Both the position numbers and the translations under genes were made by a program. A stretch of 64,000 bases of DNA. Origin: Methylorubrum rhodinum. GTDB taxonomy: Bacteria > Pseudomonadota > Alphaproteobacteria > Rhizobiales > Beijerinckiaceae. Where the stretch lies: the NCBI RefSeq assembly GCF_014199935.1, contig NZ_JACHOP010000002.1, positions 1-64,000 on the forward strand, given 5' to 3'. The stretch's first letter is position 1. The number at the start of each line of letters is the position of its first letter. Below are positions 53,499 through 62,599 of the stretch, piece after piece. Under the pieces are notes generated by a model that was given only the letters and a program-made list of their open reading frames with translations, was not told where the DNA came from and did not search any database.

Positions 53499-53592
53499 GC
53501 GAATAGTGAGCAGCGAATAGCGAGTAGATTTGCGGAGTACGGGAAGCCCCCCCAAGGAGGCTTCTATTCGCTACTCACTACTCGCTATTCGC
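53499..53592. repeat. Palindrome of GCGAATAG/GAGTAG units between mdh and sucC
   Basis: A left arm of 29 bases (53499-53527) and a right arm of 29 bases (53564-53592) are inverted copies matching at 24 of 29 positions. Each is made of short units GCGAATAG and GTGAG/CGAGTAG. A small GAAGCC/GGCTTC stem lies in the centre. It almost fills the mdh-sucC gap and would fold in the mRNA just upstream of the sucC ribosome-binding site. Confidence 0.85.
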
Positions 53593-53599
53593 CCGCCGA

Positions 53600-54893
<1,294 letters not shown>

Positions 54894-55625
54894 TCAAAAA
54901 GTGCCGGTGCGCAGCGCCCGCTGGATCGACTGGATCACCGCGCCGAGGCGGGCGTCGAGCAGGTCGCGCGGCACGTCCGAATCGTGCTGGATCGCCACCG
55001 GATGGGTGAAGCGGTAGCTCGCGTCGAAGATCACCGCGATGGCCCGTTCGCGGTCGCGGGCGGCGAACACGCCGGTGCCGATCCCCTCCTCGACGATCCG
55101 CTCCACCAGCGCCCGTAAGCGAACCCGGTGGCGCCGGGCGATCGGGCGGGCCGCCACGGCGGCGTCGAGGTGAACGGCGAAGAGATGCGGCTCGCGCACC
55201 AGCATCTCGCTCTGCGCGGTGGCCAGCGCGCCGAGGAAGCGCTCGATCTTGTCGTCGGCCGGGTCCGGCGCGTCGGCGATGTCGGCGAGTTCCGTCTCCA
55301 GTTCGCGCAGCCAGCGCCCGGCCACCGCGTCGAGGAGGGCGTCCTTCGAGGGGAAGTAACGGTAGACGTTGGCATGCGTCATGCCTGCCTCCGCCGCCAC
55401 CGCCACCACGGTGACACGCTTCGGCCCCAGCCGGGCGAGGTGCTCGCTGGCGATGGCCAAGAGCCGCGCATCGGTCGAGACCGGCGTCGGGCGGGCGCGG
55501 GCGGCGGGGCCGCTGAGGCGCGGGGGGCGAGGATGACTCCCCCGTGGATCGTTTCCGGAAGGGACCGCCTCGCGGTCGCTGTCGTTCAGGGAGAAGGGGA
55601 GGGATACGTTTCCGAACGGCAGCAT
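54894..55625 (-). CDS. TetR/AcrR-family transcriptional regulator
   Basis: 243 residues. After a 40-residue low-complexity N-terminus comes the helix-turn-helix: LLAIASEHLARLGPKRVTVV, then AAEAGMTHANVYRYFPSKDA. The C-terminal ligand domain has ALVERIVEEGIGTGVFAARD and a TetR_C-type end. ATG 55625 is taken. It is divergent from the fused aroKB gene and upstream of mdh on the same strand. What it controls is not evident. Confidence 0.87.
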   Translation of the reverse strand: MLPFGNVSLPFSLNDSDREAVPSGNDPRGSHPRPPRLSGPAARARPTPVSTDARLLAIASEHLARLGPKRVTVVAVAAEAGMTHANVYRYFPSKDALLDAVAGRWLRELETELADIADAPDPADDKIERFLGALATAQSEMLVREPHLFAVHLDAAVAARPIARRHRVRLRALVERIVEEGIGTGVFAARDRERAIAVIFDASYRFTHPVAIQHDSDVPRDLLDARLGAVIQSIQRALRTGTF

Positions 55626-55881
55626 GATGTCCCGGGCACGAAAGCGACAAGCGTAGGGGCACTCGACCGAAGCCGGTCGAGAGCGGTGCCGTCCCACGCA
55701 CACACGACCCTTCCCGTCCGCGCCGCACTTGGCAAGCCCGTTCTGACCAGGAATCGGTGCGGAGACTGCGCTCTTTTCGCTCAAAAGCTGCGTCGCGCCT
55801 CCGCGCGGGGCTTTCGGCAGCGGGTCCGGCACTGTACCGGAACGGCTTCGCCGCCTCGGCAAAACCGTCTATGACCGCCCG

Positions 55882-57606
55882 ATGACCGTCCCCGAGCCGC
55901 CGGCGCTCCCGCCCGGCGAACCGATCGAAGCGCGCCTGCGCCGTGGCCTCGGGGCCCGGTCGATCGTGCTCGTCGGGCTGATGGGGGCGGGCAAGAGCAC
56001 GGTCGGGCGCCGCCTCGCCAGCCGCCTCGGGCTGATGTTCAAGGACGCCGACCACGAGATCGAGGCCGCGGCCAAGCTCACCATCGCGGACATCTTCGCG
56101 ATCTACGGCGAGGCGAGTTTTCGCGAGGGCGAGGAGCGCGTCATCGCCCGCCTGCTGCGCGAGGGGCCGATGGTGCTCGCCACCGGCGGCGGCGCCTTCA
56201 TGCGCGAGGCCACCCGCGCCCGGATCGCGGAGGGCGGCATCTCGGTCTGGCTCAAGGCCGACCTCGAGGTGCTGATGCGCCGGGTGCGCAAGCGCGCCAC
56301 GCGCCCCCTCCTCCAAACCGAGGATCCGGAAGCCACCATGCGCGCCCTGATGGAGGTGCGCCACCCGGTCTATGCCGGGGCCGACCTCACGGTGCTCTCC
56401 CGCGACGTGTCGCACGACCGGGTGATGCAGGACGTGATGGAGGCCCTCGACCTCCACGTGAACCCGTCCGCCCCCCGCTCGAGCCCCGCCATGTCACAAC
56501 CCTTGCGTGTCAGCGTTCCGCTCAACCAGGGCCGCGACTACGACATCCGCATCGGCCGCGGCCTGCTGGACGAGATCGGCATCGAGGCGCGCGACCTCGG
56601 CGCGCGGGCGGCCGGCATCGTCACCGACGAGACCGTGGCCGGGCTCTACGGCGAGCGGGTCAAGGCGAGCCTGGAGGCGGCGGGCCTGCGCTGCGGCCTC
56701 ATCTCGGTGCCGCCGGGCGAAGCCTCGAAGAGTTTTTCCGAATTCGCCCGCGTCTGCGACGGGTTGCTCGCGCAGAAGATCGAGCGTGGCGACCTCGTGG
56801 TGGCGCTCGGCGGCGGCGTGGTCGGCGACCTCGCGGGCTTCGCTGCGGCAAGCTTGCGCCGCGGTGTCCGCTTTATCCAGGCGCCGACGACGCTGCTCGC
56901 GCAGGTTGATTCATCCGTCGGCGGCAAGACCGGCATCAACTCCCCTCTGGGCAAGAACCTGATCGGCGCGTTCCACCAGCCGCGCCTCGTGCTCGCCGAC
57001 ACCGCCACCCTCGACACCCTGTCCGAGCGGGAGATGCGCGCGGGCTATGCCGAGGTGGCGAAGTACGGCCTGATCGGCGATGCCGACTTCTTCGAATGGT
57101 GCGAGGCCAACTGGTCCGGCATCTTTTCCGGCGGCCCGGAGCGCGACGAGGCGGTCGCCGCCTGCTGCCGCGCCAAGGCCGGCGTCGTCGTGCGCGACGA
57201 GCGCGAGGACGGCGAGCGGGCGCTGCTCAACCTCGGCCACACCTTCGGCCACGCCCTGGAGCGGCTGACGGCCTACGATTCCGCCCGCCTCGTCCACGGC
57301 GAGGGCGTCGCCATCGGCTTGGCCCTCGCCTTCCGCTTCTCGGCCCGCCTCGGCCTCTGCCCCGGTCAGGATGCCGGCCGCGTCGCCAACCATCTCGCGC
57401 TCGCCGGCCTGCCGACCCGCCTGCAACAGGTCCCCGGCGGCGCGGGCGACGCGCACGCGCTCCTCGATGCCATGGCTCAAGACAAGAAGGTCCGCGACGG
57501 CCGCCTCACCTTCATCCTCGCCCGCAGCATCGGCCAGAGTTTCATCGCGCCGGATATCGATGGCGGCGAGGTGCGGGCGTTCTTGGAGGACGAGCTGCGG
57601 GGGTAA
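55882..57606 (+). CDS. aroKB: Fused shikimate kinase / 3-dehydroquinate synthase
   Basis: 574 residues in one uninterrupted frame. Residues about 20-195 are shikimate kinase (Walker A VGLMGAGKSTVGRRLA, FKDADHEIE, LATGGGAF, RPLL). Residues about 205-574 are 3-dehydroquinate synthase (VVALGGGVVGDLAGFAAASL, QVDSSVGGKTGIN, AEVAKYGLIGD, NLGHTFGHALE). They catalyse steps five and two of the shikimate pathway. The linker (HVNPSAPRSSPA) has no stop. An internal ATG at 56491 (MSQPLRVSVPLNQ) is exactly where a free AroB would start, so separate translation is possible. The genes are adjacent but usually separate in related orders. Confidence 0.93.
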   Translation: MTVPEPPALPPGEPIEARLRRGLGARSIVLVGLMGAGKSTVGRRLASRLGLMFKDADHEIEAAAKLTIADIFAIYGEASFREGEERVIARLLREGPMVLATGGGAFMREATRARIAEGGISVWLKADLEVLMRRVRKRATRPLLQTEDPEATMRALMEVRHPVYAGADLTVLSRDVSHDRVMQDVMEALDLHVNPSAPRSSPAMSQPLRVSVPLNQGRDYDIRIGRGLLDEIGIEARDLGARAAGIVTDETVAGLYGERVKASLEAAGLRCGLISVPPGEASKSFSEFARVCDGLLAQKIERGDLVVALGGGVVGDLAGFAAASLRRGVRFIQAPTTLLAQVDSSVGGKTGINSPLGKNLIGAFHQPRLVLADTATLDTLSEREMRAGYAEVAKYGLIGDADFFEWCEANWSGIFSGGPERDEAVAACCRAKAGVVVRDEREDGERALLNLGHTFGHALERLTAYDSARLVHGEGVAIGLALAFRFSARLGLCPGQDAGRVANHLALAGLPTRLQQVPGGAGDAHALLDAMAQDKKVRDGRLTFILARSIGQSFIAPDIDGGEVRAFLEDELRG

Positions 57607-57615
57607 CTCAAGCGT

Positions 57616-57732
57616 GTCCCCTCCCCCTTGCGGGGAGAGGTAGGGGTGGGGGTCGCGCAGGAGGCACCACCTTCGCCTCATCCTGCACCACCCCCACCTC
57701 CGGCTCCTCCGCAAGGGGGAGGAGAGGTGCCC
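57616..57732. repeat. Palindromic repeat family B between convergent aroKB and yggS
   Basis: The left arm CCCCTCCCCCTTGCGGGGAG and the right arm CTCCGCAAGGGGGAGGAGAG, with inner arms GGGGTGGGGGTCGCGCAGGA and TCCTGCACCACCCCCACCT, form a stem of about 110 bases. It begins 9 bp after the aroKB stop and ends at the yggS stop, so it may terminate both. A related copy is inside mnmE at 63648-63741. Confidence 0.88.
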
Positions 57733-57733
57733 C

Positions 57734-58453
57734 TCACGCCCGCTTCAGCCGTCTCCCGAAGATCGCCGTCCCGACCCGCACATGGGTCGCCCCCATCTGG
57801 ATCGCCGCCGGATAATCCGCGCTCATCCCCATCGACAGGATCGGCAGCCCCTGCTCCCGCGCGATCCGCGCCAGCAGCGCGAAATGCGGTGACGGCGGAT
57901 CCTCGGCCGGCGGGATGCACATCAGCCCGTGGATGGCGAGCCCATGGGTGTCGCGGCACTCGGCGAGCAGCGCCTCGACCTGATCGGGCGCGACGCCGGC
58001 CTTCTGCGCCTCGTCGCCGGTGTTGACCTGGATCAGGAGTTTCGGGGCCCTCCCCGCCCGGTCGATCTCCTTCGCTAAGGCGGCGGCGAGCGAGAGTCGG
58101 TCGAGGGAGTGGATCACATCGAACAGGGCCACCGCCTCGCGCGCCTTGTTCGATTGCAGCGGGCCGACGAAGTGCAGTTCGGCATCCGGATAGCGCTCCC
58201 TCAGCGCCGGCCACTTCGCGACCGATTCCTGCACGTAGTTCTCGCCGAACAGCCGCTGCCCGGCCTCCAGCGCCGGCAGGATGCCGTCGGCCGGCACGGT
58301 TTTGGAGATGGCGATCAGGTGGACGCCCGCGGGATCGCGCTCGTTGTCCTCCGCCGCCCGGCGGATGCCGGCCCGTACCTCGGCCAAGCCGGCGGCGACG
58401 TCGGCCTCGCCGACCGGGGGCATGGTGTCGAGGGATGTCGTGGGTTCGCTCAT
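57734..58453 (-). CDS. yggS: YggS/PLPBP family pyridoxal-phosphate-binding protein
   Basis: 239 residues, single TIM-barrel domain. PLP lysine in [20 protein letters not shown], then [27 protein letters not shown] and the phosphate-binding [20 protein letters not shown]. The family buffers PLP and affects amino-acid homeostasis without a known catalytic reaction. ATG 58453 begins conserved sequence. Divergent from leuS. Confidence 0.94.
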   Translation of the reverse strand: MSEPTTSLDTMPPVGEADVAAGLAEVRAGIRRAAEDNERDPAGVHLIAISKTVPADGILPALEAGQRLFGENYVQESVAKWPALRERYPDAELHFVGPLQSNKAREAVALFDVIHSLDRLSLAAALAKEIDRAGRAPKLLIQVNTGDEAQKAGVAPDQVEALLAECRDTHGLAIHGLMCIPPAEDPPSPHFALLARIAREQGLPILSMGMSADYPAAIQMGATHVRVGTAIFGRRLKRA

Positions 58454-58601
58454 GCTGTCGTCTTGGGGCGGAGGCCTTCGGACTTCAAGACGGCCCCACC
58501 CTTTCGTTGACCCTTCGCAGGACGGATATGCTAGGTGCCGAGCCGAAGGCGATGGCCCCCGCGGGGGCCCGCCCCCGTCCTCCGCTGACCCGGCGCCGTT
58601 C

Positions 58602-61214
58602 ATGACCGACACCACCCATTCCGCCCCGAGCCTCGAGCGCTACAACGCCAAGGATGCCGAGCCGCGCTGGCAGCAGGCCTGGGACGCGGCGAAGCTGTTC
58701 GAGACCAAGAACGACGACACGCGCCCCAAATACTACGTGCTGGAGATGTTCCCCTATCCGTCGGGGCGCATCCATATCGGCCACGTGCGCAACTACGCCA
58801 TGGGCGACGTGGTGGCCCGCTACAAGCGCGCCAAGGGCCACGACGTGCTCCACCCGATGGGCTGGGACGCCTTCGGCCTGCCCGCCGAGAACGCCGCCAT
58901 GGAACGCAAGGTCAACCCGCGGGAGTGGACCTACGCCAACATCGCGACGATGCGCGGCCAGCTCCAGAGCATGGGCCTGTCGCTCGACTGGAGCCGCGAG
59001 ATCGCGACCTGCGATCCCGACTATTACAAGCACCAGCAGCGCCTGTTCCTCGACTTCCTCGACAAGGGGCTGGTCACGCGCCGCACGGCGAAGGTGAACT
59101 GGGACCCGGTCGATCACACCGTGCTGGCCAACGAGCAGGTCATCGACGGCCGCGGCTGGCGCTCGGGCGCGCTGGTGGAACAGCGCGAGCTGACCCAGTG
59201 GTTCTTCAAGATCACCGACTTCGCCCAGGACCTCAGCGACGCCCTCGACGGGCTGGAGCGCTGGCCGGAAAAGGTCCGGCTGATGCAGAAGAACTGGATC
59301 GGCCGTTCGGAGGGCCTGGAGGTGCGCTTTGCCCTCGCCTCCCCGTTTGCCGGCACCGAGGAGCTGACGGTCTACACCACCCGCCCCGACACCCTGTTCG
59401 GCGCAAAATTCCTGGCGATCTCGGTCGATCACCCGCTGGCCAAGGCGTTGGCCGAGGGCGGTCCCGACGCCGACGGCCTGCAGGACTTCGCGGAAGCCTG
59501 CCGCCGCATCGGCACCGCCCAGGAGGCGATCGACACGGCCGAAAAGCTCGGCTTCGATACGGGCCTCAAGGTGTGTCACCCCCTCGACCCGTCCTGGACG
59601 CTGCCGGTCTACGTCGCGAACTTCGTGCTGATGGAATACGGCACCGGCGCCGTGTTCGGCTGCCCGGCCCACGACCAGCGCGACCTCGACTTCGCCAACA
59701 AGTACGGCCTCGGCAACACGCCCGTCGTCTGCCCCGAGGGCCAGGATCCGGCGGCCTTCGTCATCACCGACACCGCCTATGACGGCGACGGGCGGATGAT
59801 CAATTCGCGCTTCCTCGATGGGATGAGCACGGACGACGCCTTCCGTACGGTGGCTGACCGCCTCGAAGCCGAGACGCTGGCCGGCGCACCGGTCGCGCGT
59901 CGAAAGGTGCAGTTCCGCCTGCGCGACTGGGGCGTCTCGCGCCAGCGCTACTGGGGCTGCCCGATCCCGATCATCCACTGCGACTCCTGCGGCCCGGTCC
60001 CGGTGCCGGTGGCTGATCTGCCGGTGAAGCTGCCCGACGAGGTGTCGTTCGATCAGCCCGGCAACCCGCTGGAGCGCGACCACGCGTGGCGCAACGTGCC
60101 CTGCCCCCGCTGCGGCGCGGCGGCGCGGCGCGAGACCGACACGATGGACACCTTCGTCGATTCGTCTTGGTACTACGCCCGCTTCACGGCGCCCTGGCTC
60201 GCGGACGCCCCGACCGACCGCAGCACCGTCGATCGCTGGCTCGCGGTGGACCAGTATATCGGCGGCGTCGAGCACGCGATCCTGCACCTGCTCTACTCGC
60301 GCTTCTTCATGCGGGCGATGCGGGCGACCGGCTGGGCCGGCCTGTCCGAGCCCTTCGCCGGCCTGTTCACGCAGGGCATGGTCGTCCACGAGACTTATAA
60401 GGACCCGGCCGGCGCCTGGGTGCCGCCCGCCGACATCCGCTTCGAGACGGAAGGCGGACAGCGGAAAGCGTTTCACGTGAAAACCGGTGCGCCGATCGAG
60501 ATCGGCCCGACGGAAAAGATGTCGAAGTCGAAGAAGAACGTCGTCGATCCCGACGACATCATCGCCAGCTACGGCGCCGACACCGCCCGTTGGTTCATGC
60601 TCTCCGACTCGCCGCCCGAGCGCGACGTGATCTGGACCGAGGAGGGCGTGCAGGGCGCTGCCCGCTTCGTGCAGCGGGTCTGGCGCCTCGTCCACGGCGC
60701 GGCCTCTGCCGGCGGCGAAGGCGGAGCCGCCGATGCCCCCGTTCGCAAGGCCGCCCACAAGGCGCTCGCCGCGGTCGGCGAGGATGTCGAGCGGCTGCGC
60801 TTCAACCGCTGCGTCGCCCACATCTACACGCTCGCCAACGCCCTGGACGAAGCCCTGCGCTCCGGCGCTTCTCCTGCGGCGGCGGGTGAGGCGGCCCGCA
60901 TCCTCGTCCAGCTCATCGCCCCGATGATGCCCCACCTCGCCGAGGAATGCTGGCGCGTGCTCGGCGGCCAGGGTCTCGTTGCCGAGGCGCCGTGGCCGGA
61001 AGCGGATCAGGCGCTCCTGGTCGAAGACGAGATCACCTTGCCGGTCCAGATCAACGGCAAGAAGCGCGCCGACGTGACGGTGCCGCGCGACGCCGACGCG
61101 AAGGCGGTGGAGGCCGCGACACTGGCGCTCGACGCGGTGCAGAAGGTGCTGGAGGGCCGCGCTCCGAAAAAGGTGATCGTGGTGCCGGGGCGGATCGTGA
61201 ACCTCGTGGTGTGA
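58602..61214 (+). CDS. leuS: Leucyl-tRNA synthetase
   Basis: 870 residues, class I synthetase. Motifs: [19 protein letters not shown] (HIGH), a CP1 editing domain (about 230-420; [20 protein letters not shown]), [20 protein letters not shown] (KMSKS) and the C-terminal [22 protein letters not shown] 58602 starts [20 protein letters not shown]. Divergent from yggS with a 148-bp gap. Confidence 0.97.
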   Translation: MTDTTHSAPSLERYNAKDAEPRWQQAWDAAKLFETKNDDTRPKYYVLEMFPYPSGRIHIGHVRNYAMGDVVARYKRAKGHDVLHPMGWDAFGLPAENAAMERKVNPREWTYANIATMRGQLQSMGLSLDWSREIATCDPDYYKHQQRLFLDFLDKGLVTRRTAKVNWDPVDHTVLANEQVIDGRGWRSGALVEQRELTQWFFKITDFAQDLSDALDGLERWPEKVRLMQKNWIGRSEGLEVRFALASPFAGTEELTVYTTRPDTLFGAKFLAISVDHPLAKALAEGGPDADGLQDFAEACRRIGTAQEAIDTAEKLGFDTGLKVCHPLDPSWTLPVYVANFVLMEYGTGAVFGCPAHDQRDLDFANKYGLGNTPVVCPEGQDPAAFVITDTAYDGDGRMINSRFLDGMSTDDAFRTVADRLEAETLAGAPVARRKVQFRLRDWGVSRQRYWGCPIPIIHCDSCGPVPVPVADLPVKLPDEVSFDQPGNPLERDHAWRNVPCPRCGAAARRETDTMDTFVDSSWYYARFTAPWLADAPTDRSTVDRWLAVDQYIGGVEHAILHLLYSRFFMRAMRATGWAGLSEPFAGLFTQGMVVHETYKDPAGAWVPPADIRFETEGGQRKAFHVKTGAPIEIGPTEKMSKSKKNVVDPDDIIASYGADTARWFMLSDSPPERDVIWTEEGVQGAARFVQRVWRLVHGAASAGGEGGAADAPVRKAAHKALAAVGEDVERLRFNRCVAHIYTLANALDEALRSGASPAAAGEAARILVQLIAPMMPHLAEECWRVLGGQGLVAEAPWPEADQALLVEDEITLPVQINGKKRADVTVPRDADAKAVEAATLALDAVQKVLEGRAPKKVIVVPGRIVNLVV

Positions 61215-61221
61215 GAGGTTC

Positions 61222-61254
61222 TCGGACGCGGCGCGCTGAACGCGCCGTGTCCGA
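61222..61254. terminator. Strong hairpin after leuS
   Basis: TCGGACGCGGCGCG and CGCGCCGTGTCCGA pair over 14 positions (one G-U) around loop CTGAA, 7 bases after the leuS stop and before the convergent glycosyltransferase. Only ATT follows, so termination by this stem alone is uncertain. Confidence 0.55.
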
Positions 61255-61342
61255 ATTCAGGACCGGTCCCACCCGATCCTCTCGCCCGTAGGGCGTTGGG
61301 CGGCGCAACACGGTCGAGTCGCTTCGAGCCACTTCGTGTCGC

Positions 61343-62467
61343 TTACATCAAGCGGGTGACGTCCCGGTTCCAGGCGTCGTTCATCGCCCGCGCCTCCGGA
61401 CAGGTCTCGATCAATCGCCCGTAGCGCGCGGTGAGATCGTCGAGATAACCCATCATCCCACGGATCGCCCGCATCCGCTCGTCGGTATCCGCGGTGTAGC
61501 GCAAGGGTCCGCCCCGGTAGGTGATCGGATCGGCGACGAGCCGTGGGTCATCGCGCGCAGGCGCAGGCCTGGCGTCCAGCAGATGGGTCTGCGGCGCATC
61601 GCGTAGGCCTTCGAACAGGGGGCGGTAATGCCGGCTGGTGCCGCGGGTGATCTCCGCCGGGCCGGCGGCCTGGATCTTGGCCCAGCCCTTCGCGCTCTTG
61701 GCGGCCATCTGGTAGAGCGAGCGATGCGGGTAATGGGCGAGCCTCAGGCCGGGCAGCCCCTGCGCCGGCAGCCAAGTGCCGCGCAGCATGAGGCCGTGAT
61801 TCCCGTTGCTGATGACCGCGTCGTCAAGCGGCGCCCGGACGAAGACCTTGCGCAGCCGGTTCGCCCGCGTGCGGCGCACCGGCATGCGAACCGGAACGAT
61901 CGGCTCATCCGCAATCTCCTGCGCCCCGCGCACGTAATCGAAATACGGCAGCGCCAGGCAGAGACGATGGGGTGCCTCCCGCATCGTGTGGTCGAGCGCG
62001 ACGCGCAATCCATCCTGGACGCCCCGGTCGTCGATGAACTCGTCCGCGTCGAGGCACAGCACCCAGTCGGCCTGCAATTCCGCGGCCGCGTGGTAATACA
62101 TGAGCGTGTTGAACGCCCGCTCGTTGATCGACACGGCGATGTTCTGGAACACCGTGAGGTTCAGGCCCTCGTCCTTGAGGGCGCGGATGATCTCGAGGGT
62201 GCCGTCGCGGCTGCCGTTGTCGAGGATGACGTGGTGATCGGCGTAAGCCGCGGTGTGGCGCAGGAACGCCTCGATGATGTCCGCCTCGTCGAGGATGCGC
62301 GAGATCGCGACGACCCGCATCGGTCCGGGCGCCCGCGGGAGGAGCGTTGGCGCGGCGGGCACCGGCGGCGGAGCGGGGGTCGGCGCCGACGGCGCGGGGG
62401 AAGGGGACATGGCGGCCCGCCGGGCTTGAAAGCGACCGAACAAGTGTCGCAAGAGCGACGGCGCCAT
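61343..62467 (-). CDS. Glycosyltransferase family 2 protein (Glyco_tranf_2_4-like)
   Basis: 374 residues. A proline/alanine-rich N-terminus (about 20-47), then a GT-A domain: MRVVAISRILDEADIIEAFL, HHVILDNGSRDGTLEIIRAL and the metal site DWVLCLDADEFIDD. The C-terminal part has histidine-rich HGLMLRGTWLP and AHYPHRSLYQMAAKSAKGWA. The layout is like the protein at 41122-41988. It is convergent with leuS and divergent from mnmE. Acceptor unknown. Confidence 0.83.
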   Translation of the reverse strand: MAPSLLRHLFGRFQARRAAMSPSPAPSAPTPAPPPVPAAPTLLPRAPGPMRVVAISRILDEADIIEAFLRHTAAYADHHVILDNGSRDGTLEIIRALKDEGLNLTVFQNIAVSINERAFNTLMYYHAAAELQADWVLCLDADEFIDDRGVQDGLRVALDHTMREAPHRLCLALPYFDYVRGAQEIADEPIVPVRMPVRRTRANRLRKVFVRAPLDDAVISNGNHGLMLRGTWLPAQGLPGLRLAHYPHRSLYQMAAKSAKGWAKIQAAGPAEITRGTSRHYRPLFEGLRDAPQTHLLDARPAPARDDPRLVADPITYRGGPLRYTADTDERMRAIRGMMGYLDDLTARYGRLIETCPEARAMNDAWNRDVTRLM

Positions 62468-62599
62468 GGATGCGTCTCCGAAGCGGGCGGATGCCCGCGA
62501 CCGCGGCGCGGCTTAACGTGAATCTTTCGTGTTGAGAACGCCGACCGCCACGGCCACCACCCGCCCGAACGGCCCTCGCCATCGCACGGTCCGCTCCCG

